From positions 1 through 64,000 of the IMG/VR virus record IMGVR_UViG_3300024346_000022: a DNA stretch of 64,000 nt; one strand, given 5' to 3'. This document shows positions 41,204 through 50,457 of this stretch, in pieces. Source of the stretch: a virus. Position 1 is the stretch's first letter; every line of letters starts with the position of its first letter. The notes under the pieces are model-generated. The model had not been told where the DNA came from. It saw only the letters and a program-made list of their open reading frames with translations, and searched no databases. The translations under genes were made by a program, and so were the position numbers.

Positions 41204-41955
41204 GGAGCGAGACGCGCTTTGTGTAATCTGCGATCTTCATAATAACCAAAGATTTCTGGAACCCATTCTCTCATTACTGACACCATTCCTTCACTTAATG
41301 CTTGGATTTCTACTTGAGCGTCTAACTTTGCTCTTAAGTCCAGAAAGTGTAGGGCAGAACGAAGAGAAAATGTAACCACAAAGTTCTGGCGAATATTTTG
41401 AGGAAGATAGTCTCTTAAATGTTCTTCTGCCATACCCCGAGTATTATAACCCTCCGCAAACCTCTCAGATGCCGCCAGACAGAACTTTAACTGCCTTTCG
41501 TAGTCATTCTTCGTCCATTCATACTTGTGCCCTTTACGGTCAAGGTAGAGACCTTCTGGACGCACATAGAAGACCTCTTCGGGTTTAAGTTCTCCTATAG
41601 CAACCTTCAGTACGCGACGACCAGTATATCTTTGCGATTGTACGTCAAAAGAAACTCCAATACGATGAGTTCTTGCCTGAACCATTACATTATGAACGAA
41701 CCCAACACAATCCAAAGTAATGGAAGGATGCTCTAATGGTCCCCAGTGCCCTCTTTCATTCGCAAGCAGGTGCTCTACCGCCCACTCACCACATTCCTTC
41801 TCATTTGGAGGAAACTTGGTGTGAATTGGTTCTTCACTATAATCATTTTTACCTGCCTGCCATACAAGAGTTTGTGGAAGTTGTGTCTGACGGATCATCA
41901 CAACCTGCATACGATGATCCAGTTCCAGAAGGTCTTTTGCTTTAATCGGTTTCAT
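41200..41955 (-). CDS. thyX: FAD-dependent thymidylate synthase ThyX
   Basis: 251 residues with the ThyX signature RTHRIGVSFDVQSQR at 95-109 (RHRxxS-type motif). HWGPLEHPSITL at 70-81 and the QNIRQNFVVTFSLRSALHFLDLR stretch near 190-210 are also typical. The enzyme makes dTMP from dUMP with methylene-tetrahydrofolate and FADH2, supplying DNA precursors during infection. Coupled by ATGA to a 54-residue coiled-coil gene, and driven by the promoter at 42282-42310. Confidence 0.95.
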   Translation of the reverse strand: MKPIKAKDLLELDHRMQVVMIRQTQLPQTLVWQAGKNDYSEEPIHTKFPPNEKECGEWAVEHLLANERGHWGPLEHPSITLDCVGFVHNVMVQARTHRIGVSFDVQSQRYTGRRVLKVAIGELKPEEVFYVRPEGLYLDRKGHKYEWTKNDYERQLKFCLAASERFAEGYNTRGMAEEHLRDYLPQNIRQNFVVTFSLRSALHFLDLRAKLDAQVEIQALSEGMVSVMREWVPEIFGYYEDRRLHKARLAP

Positions 41956-42116
41956 TTTCCAAATCCTTTTGATGTTTTTGTCTCAAGAATTGCCAGTTCT
42001 TCCTTAATCACCCGCAATTGTGATTTCATTTGTTTCAGTTGTTCGTCACTATAAAGATGATCCTGTCTAATCAGTTTCTCTAAAAGTTTTACCAGTTGCC
42101 GTGCTCTCTTACTCAT
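41952..42116 (-). CDS. small coiled-coil protein, 54 aa
   Basis: MSKRARQLVKLLEKLIRQD followed by LKQMKSQLRVIKEELAILE is one long charged helix with heptad-like Leu/Ile spacing. Too short for standard calling but framed by ATGA overlaps on both sides (with thyX and the 48-residue gene), which strongly supports translation. Function unknown. Confidence 0.7.
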   Translation of the reverse strand: MSKRARQLVKLLEKLIRQDHLYSDEQLKQMKSQLRVIKEELAILETKTSKGFGK

Positions 42117-42259
42117 TCTCCAAAAACCTCATCATAATCTTCTTCTAATGGAACAATATCAGATATTTTATATGTCTCGTCGGTTAAAATCTCTACCTTA
42201 AGACTATCGAGAAGAAGTTCCATATTTCTCAAAATCAATTTAATTTTATCTCTATCCAT
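42113..42259 (-). CDS. small acidic protein, 48 aa
   Basis: MDRDKIKLILRNMELLLDSLKVEIL (amphipathic helix) then an acidic tail (VPLEEDYDEVFGE). First gene of the ThyX operon, directly behind a strong sigma70 promoter, and overlapping the next start by 4 bases. Function unknown. Confidence 0.65.
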   Translation of the reverse strand: MDRDKIKLILRNMELLLDSLKVEILTDETYKISDIVPLEEDYDEVFGE

Positions 42260-42281
42260 TTAACGAGTTCATACTGTTCCT

Positions 42282-42319
42282 ATTATACAAAAAAAGAGAG
42301 AATTAGTCAATTCTCTCTT
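42282..42319 (-). promoter_or_regulatory. terminator-promoter composite upstream of thyX operon
   Basis: Perfect 11-bp hairpin AAGAGAGAATT-GACT-AATTCTCTCTT (42294-42319) followed by a run of T is a terminator on the minus strand. The same DNA forms a sigma70 promoter: TTGACT (42305-42310) in stem and loop, 17-base spacer made of the 3' stem and T-run, and TATAAT (42282-42287). Confidence 0.8.
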
Positions 42320-42358
42320 AAAAACCTTTTGGGGAGATTTTTTCGCCCTTCTGGGAAA

Positions 42359-42727
42359 TCACTTTCGCCTTTTTCTTTCGGCTGGTTTATAACCCCACGA
42401 TCTTGGATTTATTTTTCCACATCCAAAATCAATTTTTTTAATCACTCCGGCACCAAACTTATCATAATACATATCAAAGATACTTACTCTCTTTCCTCTA
42501 CATAAGTCCAGATGCTTTTTGCCATCAATTTCATAAAATACAATATAGGCATCACTTGGATAATTGGGAGACCTCACATCATCAACTGAACCATCAGAAA
42601 CTAATACCTCACAACTATATTGTGGTGGAAGTGACTTTTTTTCTTCGGGGGACCAGTTCATTAGTGTTTCCGTATTTTTTTCTCTCTCAACTACATCACG
42701 AAGTCTACTCACGAACGACCTCCCCAT
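42359..42727 (-). CDS. conserved hypothetical protein, 122 aa
   Basis: Beta-rich middle (YIVFYEIDGKKHLDLCRGKRVSIFDMYYDKFGAGVIKKIDFGCGK, about 60-105) and a basic C-terminal tail (SWGYKPAERKRRK). N-terminal SRLRDVVEREKNTETL is helical. Not recognised. Overlaps the 198-residue gene by 19 bases and ends just before the terminator at 42294-42319. Confidence 0.72.
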   Translation of the reverse strand: MGRSFVSRLRDVVEREKNTETLMNWSPEEKKSLPPQYSCEVLVSDGSVDDVRSPNYPSDAYIVFYEIDGKKHLDLCRGKRVSIFDMYYDKFGAGVIKKIDFGCGKINPRSWGYKPAERKRRK

Positions 42728-43305
42728 TTAATATCGGGATATGCCTGTGAGACAATCTCTTTTGTTATCTTATATTTAGTTTCGAGTTTCTTATCTTTGA
42801 CAAGAAAAAGGATTTCTGCCTCAAGAGGATGAAGACCTTCGAGAACATTAATAAACATCGTTTCTCTACGAAGAGAACTCAATCCATCATTTCCACCCTT
42901 GATGAAATTATAAAACTTTGTATATTCTTTGCGAATAGATGATCTTCCCTGATCTTGTGATCCCAGTGATCGGGAATTAAGTTCTTCCATTTTACCAACG
43001 GCATCTTCAATTTTGCCGGATAGTGTTCCACTAAAAGAACCTTGTTCCCCAACACTTGAGTAAGGAACAATTCCATCGGGAAGAGATGATTTAATACTCT
43101 CATCAAAGTTCCAAATTAGAATGGACTTTAATGATGGGTCTTCATATCGTTGAAGAACCTCAACTTTCTTTAGATTAGTTCTTTGTTTTGATACAAGATT
43201 AAGAACCTCAAAGACAAATGGGTTCGCTGGAAGACTATCAACTGCAGGTACGGATTGCGATACCTTTGGTTTTGTAATTGGTGTTTTTGCTTTTGTCGCG
43301 GTCAT
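42709..43305 (-). CDS. conserved T4-like cyanophage protein, 198 aa
   Basis: NPFVFEVLNLVSKQRTNLKKVEVLQRYEDPSLKSILIWNFDESIKSSLPDGIVPYS near residues 27-82 is a stretch I associate with a conserved protein of T4-like cyanophages (DUF6433-type), function unknown. RSSIRKEYTKFYNFIKGGNDGLSSLRRETMFINVLEGLHPLEAEIL follows, a helical region. No catalytic motif seen. A late ACTAAATA precedes it. Confidence 0.75.
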   Translation of the reverse strand: MTATKAKTPITKPKVSQSVPAVDSLPANPFVFEVLNLVSKQRTNLKKVEVLQRYEDPSLKSILIWNFDESIKSSLPDGIVPYSSVGEQGSFSGTLSGKIEDAVGKMEELNSRSLGSQDQGRSSIRKEYTKFYNFIKGGNDGLSSLRRETMFINVLEGLHPLEAEILFLVKDKKLETKYKITKEIVSQAYPDIKWGGRS

Positions 43306-43334
43306 AGTTATTTTATTAAATAATAAGTTGAAAA

Positions 43335-43342
43335 TATTTAGT
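43335..43342 (-). promoter_or_regulatory. late promoter element ACTAAATA
   Basis: Late-type CTAAATA element 30 bases before the ATG at 43305. The TAA stop of the membrane-protein gene (43345) lies 3 bases before it. Confidence 0.55.
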
Positions 43343-43344
43343 GA

Positions 43345-43614
43345 TTATTCTTCATCATCATCGTCATCATCGTCATCATCATTAAACAGACCCCCATATT
43401 CTTGTTGAAATCCTTCATAAAAATCTGGCGAAACACTTAAAGAAACCACTTCATCAGCGATCAAGTTTCCGTCTCTATCAAAGAGTTCTGGATGCTGTCT
43501 GGGTATCTCACGATAATTCATCATATACTCTCTGGAAACCCATCCAATCAGTATTCCCACAACAAAAAACATTATGATAATGAACGAACCGAAAACTAAA
43601 CTTGTAGCTAACAT
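43345..43614 (-). CDS. single-pass membrane protein with acidic tail
   Basis: 89 residues. One transmembrane helix (VFGSFIIIMFFVVGILIGWV, about 7-26) is followed by a cytoplasmic part and an extreme C-terminal run of nine Asp and two Glu. Small membrane proteins like this are common in cyanophages; function unknown. The ribosome-binding site GGAG lies 7 bases before the ATG. Confidence 0.72.
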   Translation of the reverse strand: MLATSLVFGSFIIIMFFVVGILIGWVSREYMMNYREIPRQHPELFDRDGNLIADEVVSLSVSPDFYEGFQQEYGGLFNDDDDDDDDDEE

Positions 43615-43635
43615 TTGTTTTCTCCGGTGAGGAAG

Positions 43636-43812
43636 TTATTCGATCTTACGAGTTTTGATCGATAATTCAAAGTAGATGGTTATTTCTTTCTTAAAGAGAA
43701 GAATTAACTTTTCGTAAATAATACCAAAAGGTTGCGATTTCTTTTGTTTTCCTCCGCTTAATATTAACTCAATACCACGATTTGGTGTGATATTGTTATT
43801 TAGGTTAGACAT
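43636..43812 (-). CDS. small basic protein, 58 aa
   Basis: Short frame starting MSNLNNNITPNRGIELIL, rich in Lys and Ile (KQKKSQPFGIIYEKLILLFKKEITIYFELSIK). Its ATG overlaps the glutaredoxin stop by one base (TAATG), which supports translation. No family recognised. Confidence 0.6.
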   Translation of the reverse strand: MSNLNNNITPNRGIELILSGGKQKKSQPFGIIYEKLILLFKKEITIYFELSIKTRKIE

Positions 43813-44048
43813 TAAACAATATGATTTTCCTGAAGGAACTTAACCGTTTCTGAAGCTCCTCCTAATTTTTTATCATTACAGATAACTTGAGGGAATGTGG
43901 AACCTTCACCAAACTCGGCATAAAACTCATCTGCTGTAAAGTGTTCTTCAAGATTATACACCACAAAGTTACTTCCTGTCAACTCAAGAACTTTCTTAAT
44001 CTTGTGACAATATTGACAATTTTCTTTAGAATATATGGTAAAGTTCAT
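43812..44048 (-). CDS. glutaredoxin
   Basis: 78 residues with active site Cys11-Gln-Tyr-Cys14 right after the first beta strand (MNFTIYSKENCQYCHK). The cis-Pro is in STFPQVIC and the GGASET motif follows, as in glutaredoxins. Likely supplies electrons to ribonucleotide reductase. The frame extends upstream to a TTG at 44078, but a late-type GTTAAATA element (44069-44076) is located there, so I use the ATG at 44048. Confidence 0.9.
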   Translation of the reverse strand: MNFTIYSKENCQYCHKIKKVLELTGSNFVVYNLEEHFTADEFYAEFGEGSTFPQVICNDKKLGGASETVKFLQENHIV

Positions 44049-44068
44049 ATTTTTATTAAGTAAAAAAG

Positions 44069-44076
44069 TATTTAAC
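44069..44076 (-). promoter_or_regulatory. possible late promoter GTTAAATA
   Basis: TTAAATA-type late element 20 bases before the glutaredoxin ATG. It departs from the consensus at the second base. Confidence 0.4.
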
Positions 44077-44081
44077 AATCA

Positions 44082-46250
44082 TTATAACTTAAAATCTTCT
44101 AAATTTTTATTTTGTCCCTTTGTCTTCCACCAATTCATAATTTCATCATGACATTTTACATTTAACCAATTATCAGTTGTCCCACTCCAAGTAGAATTAA
44201 AAGAAACATTTTCAACAAATAATGGAAAAGTATAAATTCCTCCTTGAATTCCTTCAAAAGGAGAATAAATTATATTTTCCGCAGAAGGGAGGCAAAACCA
44301 ATAAGCAAATACTCCAATACAATTGAAAGTTCCTTCTCTTTCTCTAAGTTCTTTATCAGTTCCTTTATATTCTAAATGAATATAATCATCTGGATAATAA
44401 TTTTTTATTAAATTTTCTGCGTGTTTTCTACTGATTAAGTATGCACAGCAAGACCAATCACACCAACACCGGTCTCTCAATTTGACTTCTGGATTAAAGA
44501 AGCAAAACATATCTTCCCTAATTAAACATAATTGAACAATATTCCAATTCTCTGGCAAAGAATTAAAAAATTTATCCCAAGTAAAGTTCCAATATTTTAC
44601 AGTATCAAAAGTAAAATCATCTTCACAAATGATTGTATATTCTTCATCCGTACTTTCATACCATTCTCTAATTGCTTTTAAATGTGAAGTGACTGGACCG
44701 TTACTAATGTGAGCAGTTAAAGGTCCCTCAATAATTTTATGATCTTCATCACTATATCTTTTGTAAATATGGGGTGTTACATTAGAAATTCCATATTTTT
44801 CAAACATTTCATAAAGAACATCTCTACGTTCTTGAGATTCTTCAATACTAATAAAATTAACTGAAGGAAAGTTTTTTAATTTTTCAGTAATAGTAATCTC
44901 ATTGGGGACTTGAAAAATCCAACATTTTTCTGCTGTTTCAAATCCAGAAAGTTCTTCATTTACAGCTTGCTTAACTCCAGGAAACCAATCAGTTCCTTCA
45001 ATATAATAATCATGTCCAGCAAGTATTCCTCCAGGTTTTACTTTAGGTAACCATGCTTTAATATCTTCTTTTACATCTTCATATTCATGAGAACCATCTA
45101 TAAACACAAAATCCAAGGAATGATCCCCGAATCTAGATACTGCATCTAATGATTTCATTTTTAATGGGGTGTAATAAGATTCAACTGGTTTCATATTACT
45201 CAAGAATATATCATACAACATAGAAATTTCTGTATTATTTTTATGTTCTATGCTTCCTTCCCAAGTATCCACACAATAAAAATCAATATTCTTATTAGAA
45301 TTTGCAATTTCTACTGCCATATATGCAGAAGATTTTCCTTTCCATGAACCAACTTCTACGAATTTACTACCGGAAGGAAATTTTTCAACCATAGACTTAT
45401 ATAAATTTGGATAAGAAAACCACTCTTCTCCAAATTCTGAGTTTTGGCATATGTGATTAATTGTATTGCTATGAGGTAATACTTTTAGATTTAAATCATC
45501 TAAATTTTTATCTCGACCTTTTATTTTCCACCAATATTTAACATAATTAGAAGAATCAATTTGAGACCCTTTGTGAGTTTGTTCAATAAAATGCTGATAA
45601 AAAGTTGATACAAAGTTTGTATTTTCATAAAATAATGGAATTGTATATGCATCCATATTTGCTAATGAAAACAAACAATACTCTATGCAAGGAATTACAT
45701 CATAATCTTTGATTTTTAGATAATATTTATTTTCTTGATAAAAATATTCAATTAATTCTTTAGCATAATTTCTTCTAATTAAATAGGATCCAGCAGACCA
45801 ATTCCACCATTCCCTTTGATTCAATTTCATATCATTATCTTCAATCCCATGTTCCTTAATTAAAGATAATTGAATTGCTTTCCAATTTTTTGGTAGGGCA
45901 CTTACAAAATCTTGCCAAGAAAAATTCCAATCATCTACAGATTGTATTGACATATCATCTTCAAAGAAGATTGCATACTCAGAATCTGAACTATTGTACC
46001 ACTCTCCAATTGCTTTTAAATGTGAAATTGCTGCTGCAATTCCACCAGAGTCCATTTGATGAAAATAAACTCCATCAACAGTATCATTTTCTATACAATA
46101 ATTAATTTTTCTACCATCATATGCTTCGATCATTTTTACATTTACAATTTCATTTGAAAGAAATTGATTTTCAAATGATTGTTGTCTATTAATAGAATCA
46201 CTTAAAGAAATATAATAAACTGGTGGAAAATTAGTTAATTTGTTTTTCAT
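44082..46250 (-). CDS. glycosyltransferase-methyltransferase-glycosyltransferase fusion
   Basis: 722 residues, three domains. Residues 8-220 and about 458-722 are related glycosyltransferase-25-like halves, each with a LKAI-EWY segment and an EDD motif (FEDD 96-99; CEDDFTFD later) and a NW-xxQL-LI stretch. Residues about 270-440 are a class I SAM methyltransferase: VEVGSWKGKSSA (298-309) and FIDGSHEYE (383-391). It probably builds and methylates a glycan on the host surface or virion. The ATG at 46250 follows the upstream stop, with GGAGG as ribosome-binding site. AT-rich composition suggests transfer. Confidence 0.85.
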   Translation of the reverse strand: MKNKLTNFPPVYYISLSDSINRQQSFENQFLSNEIVNVKMIEAYDGRKINYCIENDTVDGVYFHQMDSGGIAAAISHLKAIGEWYNSSDSEYAIFFEDDMSIQSVDDWNFSWQDFVSALPKNWKAIQLSLIKEHGIEDNDMKLNQREWWNWSAGSYLIRRNYAKELIEYFYQENKYYLKIKDYDVIPCIEYCLFSLANMDAYTIPLFYENTNFVSTFYQHFIEQTHKGSQIDSSNYVKYWWKIKGRDKNLDDLNLKVLPHSNTINHICQNSEFGEEWFSYPNLYKSMVEKFPSGSKFVEVGSWKGKSSAYMAVEIANSNKNIDFYCVDTWEGSIEHKNNTEISMLYDIFLSNMKPVESYYTPLKMKSLDAVSRFGDHSLDFVFIDGSHEYEDVKEDIKAWLPKVKPGGILAGHDYYIEGTDWFPGVKQAVNEELSGFETAEKCWIFQVPNEITITEKLKNFPSVNFISIEESQERRDVLYEMFEKYGISNVTPHIYKRYSDEDHKIIEGPLTAHISNGPVTSHLKAIREWYESTDEEYTIICEDDFTFDTVKYWNFTWDKFFNSLPENWNIVQLCLIREDMFCFFNPEVKLRDRCWCDWSCCAYLISRKHAENLIKNYYPDDYIHLEYKGTDKELREREGTFNCIGVFAYWFCLPSAENIIYSPFEGIQGGIYTFPLFVENVSFNSTWSGTTDNWLNVKCHDEIMNWWKTKGQNKNLEDFKL

Positions 46251-46252
46251 TA

Positions 46253-49200
46253 TTAGTCCTCCGTATCGAAGAAAAACATTTGCCATAGTCTTGCATTTTC
46301 CATAACTGTTCCAAAATATTCGGAGGCAGAATGAATAGCACTCGCATCAAAAATTACAAGGCGATTGTATACATTTCCAAGAACATCCACGGGTTCCCAA
46401 GGAGTTCCATCTAAATGACATTCTCCAGGAATATCTTTCCAGGCAGCATCCCAACCTTCCTCATAATAAGTTCGTGCTCTCGTTTGCTTATGGGCATATA
46501 ATGTAGTTCCGCACTGAAAAGGTGCGTTAGGAGTCAGATATAACATTCCTCCCCACTTTTGACTGTCGCAGTGATAAACCAGTGGTTCTCCTGACCAAGC
46601 AATTTGAAATCTTCCGTTCATTCCGTGCTCTTGCCAAGCAGTTATTTTTCTGCCTATAATTTCTTCAAATTTTTCTTTGAGATTTGGGAATAAAAATTGC
46701 TGTTCTGTGCGTCTTCCAATAAAACCTCTGCCATATCCACCCTCGGCAAATTCTTGTTCTAATGCAAATTTACGAATTTCATCCGGATTATCATAAAAAT
46801 TATCTACAATCCATGAGGTTGATTTTGAATTTGTCATTAAATCAAACTTAGATGTGGATCCATATGAAAAATAAATCATAAACTGACCAAGACAAGTAGG
46901 TTTCCACCAGTCTCTAAAATCATACAAGTATTGATCATTAAAAATATCTTTAGTTACATCTTTACCATTCCTTTCATATACATGAAGATCTGAACAATCA
47001 TTCAAATACAAATTACGAAATTCAATAAATCGCTCTACAGCATTTTGATGATCATTAATATGCCATTCGCCGGCAAAATTTGTAACATTATTTCGAATGA
47101 ATTCATAATTATCCTTTGTAAAGATTGAATACTCCCCACCCTCACAATCGAATTTTAAGAAATCAATTTTAGAAATATTATACTCCTTAATAATTTGTTC
47201 AAATGTAGTTGTAGAATATGAATTTCCTTCATGGTCATATATATAAACTCCATTTTCGGGTATTGATTTTATTTCTTCTTTATCCGAAATTGCTTTATTA
47301 ATAAAAGTCACTGGACCGTGAGAAACATTTTTTAGTAAAGAATCTATAATAGTATTAGATGGTTCAATACAATAAACTTCTTTTGGTTTTTTATCTAAAA
47401 TTGAATAAGTAAATGATCCATAGTTCGCACCAAAATCAAACACGATATCATTAGGTTTTACCTCTTGATGTTTTTCATATGTTCTATGAACAAAATTTTC
47501 ATTCGTAAATAATTGCACATATTCTTCACTAAGATTTCCCCAATCAAATTCTGGAGCAGTTGGATAATTAGAAATAACTTCACTCTCTTTTTTTTCATTT
47601 TCTTCCGAAGTCAACTTTTCTCTCACATAAATTTCATTATATCCAAGTTGAGAATGTTTTATATAATTTCTATCATTCATAAAAGGTTCGTAATTTAAAT
47701 TATTTTGAAAATTTTCCAATACAATTACCTTCGGAAGATATTTTTCTTGGTCAAAACCCATCATAACTTCAAGTTCCCAACCCTCAGTATCTATTGATAA
47801 TATATCAATACTGCTTACATCTATTTTATCCAATAAAGTATTCAGTTTAATCGTCTGTACTTCAATAACTTCTTGAGTATTATGCTCCGGAACATTATCA
47901 TACTTTATTCCCAGTGAAGAAAAACTCACCTCATCATTTTCTTGAGAGTACCAATTATCGTTATTGTAATTGATAGTAAAAGTTGTTTCTTTCTCTTCAT
48001 TAGAACAAGCATACTGATATACTTCACTATTATTATCTCTGTGCTGCTTTACAAATTTTGGATTAGGTTCGACTGCAATTGTTCTCCATCCATAATTTCT
48101 AAAATGTTTCGAGTTGCTTATGAATTCTTGAGGTCCAGCACCAACTTCAACCATTATCCCCTTATAACCTAAATCTGGGAAAAAATTTTCACGCAGATAT
48201 TTGTCAGTTTCAAACTCGGAATAAAATTTATTACAAAAAATATAATCTTCTGCATTTTTTGTATCTTCATTTTTATCTTTCATAATATTAATAATTCGTT
48301 CATTCACTAAATCAGGATGAACCCACCAATCTTCAAATGAAGAAATTCCATCTGGAGATATATCATTAACAACTAAAACATATCCTTTGCTTTTCAAGAA
48401 ATCTCTTGATTTTTGACGATATGATCTGGTCACATCAATATAATAATCGTGTTCATAAGTAATAACCGCAAATTTATACTTATCAAATGGTATTTTTAAC
48501 ATACATTCATAAGTATTTCTTGCTGGTTCTATGTCCAGTTGAAGATAATCAATTGCGGTTTCTTGAAAATTTTCCTTTAGGAGTTTTTCATAATTTATAT
48601 CCAAAGCATCTTGATTCAATACTTTAGTTTTTGGTCTTTCTTTCGTATATTCTTTTACAAATGTTTCATCTAATTCAATTGAAACACCTCTCCAGTTAAA
48701 TTTCTCTTCTAAAAGAGCGGTATTGTTTCTATCAAAGGGTTTTGCTCCTCCTATTTCAAGAAAAGTTCCATTGTTTTTTCCGTTCAATACAGAAAGAACG
48801 AATATATCCTGAAGAACTTGTGAATAATTTTTTTCGATTGTATCAGAATTTTTAAACTTAAATCTCAATTGATTAAATTTTGTCTTATCAAAATATACTG
48901 CAGATTGAGAATTTGGTCCAAGACCAATATGCATAATTTTATCTTCAACCAAGAACCGATATTCAGAATTCATATCGTTCCAATATTCATCAACAAGGGA
49001 ATGAAATAAATCTCTAGATTCTTTCATCTTACCCCACCACCAAGAAGAAATTGCTTTTTGATATACTAAAAGATATCTTCCTTCATAGTCTGGAATATTA
49101 ATTGGTTCAATTTCTTTATCATAACAATTTAAACCAAGGATAGAATAAGTATAAACTTGATCCCATTCTTGTTTTTTTTCATAGATTAAACATAAGAAAT

Positions 49201-49468
49201 AATATGCTTCTGGTCTTTCCGGTAGAATGGACAAGGCACTATGAATTAATGATTTTTCCGTCACTTCTCTTGTTGCTTGTTTTCTACAAGAAATTGATGC
49301 ACGAAGAAGTGATGTATAAGCAAGGAGTTTATTTTCTGCTCTTTCTGCTGCCCTCAAATAATAAGTATGTGCGGATGCATTATGTCCCTGATTATCATAC
49401 CATTCGGCAAGGTTATAATTTTTTTCAGGATTTTCCGTATCAGTTGCAAATAATACTAATTCATTCAT
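46253..49468 (-). CDS. TPR-three FkbM methyltransferases-2OG oxygenase fusion
   Basis: 1071 residues. Residues 1-170 look like TPR helices. Three FkbM-type methyltransferase domains follow, each with its SAM loop: TFLEIGGAK (235-243), VEVGAGPQEF (440-449) and VFDFGANYGSF (676-686). SIDTEGWE (558-565) and FDCEGGE mark the later part of domains 2 and 3. The C-terminal ~200 residues resemble a DUF6445-like 2OG-Fe(II) oxygenase with YHCDSQKWGG (HxD), AIHSASEYFG and an ARLW Arg. Probably modifies glycans or lipids together with its neighbours. Confidence 0.85.
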   Translation of the reverse strand: MNELVLFATDTENPEKNYNLAEWYDNQGHNASAHTYYLRAAERAENKLLAYTSLLRASISCRKQATREVTEKSLIHSALSILPERPEAYYFLCLIYEKKQEWDQVYTYSILGLNCYDKEIEPINIPDYEGRYLLVYQKAISSWWWGKMKESRDLFHSLVDEYWNDMNSEYRFLVEDKIMHIGLGPNSQSAVYFDKTKFNQLRFKFKNSDTIEKNYSQVLQDIFVLSVLNGKNNGTFLEIGGAKPFDRNNTALLEEKFNWRGVSIELDETFVKEYTKERPKTKVLNQDALDINYEKLLKENFQETAIDYLQLDIEPARNTYECMLKIPFDKYKFAVITYEHDYYIDVTRSYRQKSRDFLKSKGYVLVVNDISPDGISSFEDWWVHPDLVNERIINIMKDKNEDTKNAEDYIFCNKFYSEFETDKYLRENFFPDLGYKGIMVEVGAGPQEFISNSKHFRNYGWRTIAVEPNPKFVKQHRDNNSEVYQYACSNEEKETTFTINYNNDNWYSQENDEVSFSSLGIKYDNVPEHNTQEVIEVQTIKLNTLLDKIDVSSIDILSIDTEGWELEVMMGFDQEKYLPKVIVLENFQNNLNYEPFMNDRNYIKHSQLGYNEIYVREKLTSEENEKKESEVISNYPTAPEFDWGNLSEEYVQLFTNENFVHRTYEKHQEVKPNDIVFDFGANYGSFTYSILDKKPKEVYCIEPSNTIIDSLLKNVSHGPVTFINKAISDKEEIKSIPENGVYIYDHEGNSYSTTTFEQIIKEYNISKIDFLKFDCEGGEYSIFTKDNYEFIRNNVTNFAGEWHINDHQNAVERFIEFRNLYLNDCSDLHVYERNGKDVTKDIFNDQYLYDFRDWWKPTCLGQFMIYFSYGSTSKFDLMTNSKSTSWIVDNFYDNPDEIRKFALEQEFAEGGYGRGFIGRRTEQQFLFPNLKEKFEEIIGRKITAWQEHGMNGRFQIAWSGEPLVYHCDSQKWGGMLYLTPNAPFQCGTTLYAHKQTRARTYYEEGWDAAWKDIPGECHLDGTPWEPVDVLGNVYNRLVIFDASAIHSASEYFGTVMENARLWQMFFFDTED

Positions 49469-50441
49469 TGATAAAGTCCTCCAAAAAAGATTCTGAAATT
49501 TTTAAAACATAAGCGGCATTATCTACCGCACCAAAAGTAATCAAATAACTATTATTATATTTTGCTAAACCACAACAAAATTCTACTTTCATATTTAAGA
49601 ATGAAAATAGTTTAGAAAATTTTTGAGACTTAAACTCACTATCCCAATATACAAATCTATGTCGGTATGTACCATTCTTTCTTCCCAATTCAGAACTATA
49701 CAATTGTGTTTCGTGAATGATGGTTAGATATCCATCCTTATATTTAATGACTTGAGACCCACCTCTCATATCATTAAATCCTGGAGTATATTGATTAGTT
49801 TCAAATACCTGAGTTTCTTCACCATTTGGATTGAACTTCATAATACAAGTAGAATTAGTCCATTTCATTAGATGAAAAGGTTTATCCTCTATAGGAGTAC
49901 AATTCTTCATACAATACTCATTATCCGGAGGTGGTCCTGGAATTCTAAATCTTGATACTTCTATGACTTTATCATCAGCAAATTCAAGTTCTGAAATTTC
50001 CATTCTTCCAGTCCCAATCGTATCCAAATCTCTTCTCACTCCACAAAGATATATCTTATCATTCCAATGTATTAAGCGACCATCTTCCAATCCAACAAAT
50101 TCCCATTGTGGTTCGTATGTATCAAATCTTGAAGTATCAATTTTAGAATAATGTATAATATTTAAATCTCCATCTAATTGTGCAACATAATTCCAAGTAC
50201 GAAGATGCATATCATTTTCTGGATGAATATACACCATAGGTCCCCATATATGCTCAAATCTATCCAACTCCGAATGATATAAAGTATAATTTATATTTCG
50301 GATATTAACTATGATACTTCCATCCACAACCAATATTGATGGATTGGTTAGAGAAGGTCCCATAAAATCTTCTGAAGGAATCATTAATGGTTTTACGATT
50401 CCACCATTTTCCAAGGCAAGTTTTACAAAGTTCATAAACAT
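49461..50441 (-). CDS. beta-propeller glycosidase/phosphorylase-like protein (GH130-type)
   Basis: 326 residues from the ATG at 50441 (an ATG two codons in is also possible; the frame opens to a TTG at 50480). NPSILVVDGSIIVNIRNINYTLYHS, then PQWEFVGLEDGRLIHWNDKIYLCGVRRD, GGSQVIKYKDGYLTIIHET and FCCGLAKYNNSYLITFGAVD form repeated blades. GLEDGRL resembles GLEDPR of GH130 mannoside phosphorylases. Activity not proven. First gene of the operon behind a consensus promoter. Confidence 0.7.
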   Translation of the reverse strand: MFMNFVKLALENGGIVKPLMIPSEDFMGPSLTNPSILVVDGSIIVNIRNINYTLYHSELDRFEHIWGPMVYIHPENDMHLRTWNYVAQLDGDLNIIHYSKIDTSRFDTYEPQWEFVGLEDGRLIHWNDKIYLCGVRRDLDTIGTGRMEISELEFADDKVIEVSRFRIPGPPPDNEYCMKNCTPIEDKPFHLMKWTNSTCIMKFNPNGEETQVFETNQYTPGFNDMRGGSQVIKYKDGYLTIIHETQLYSSELGRKNGTYRHRFVYWDSEFKSQKFSKLFSFLNMKVEFCCGLAKYNNSYLITFGAVDNAAYVLKISESFLEDFINE

Positions 50442-50457
50442 AATAATTAATAAAGTA

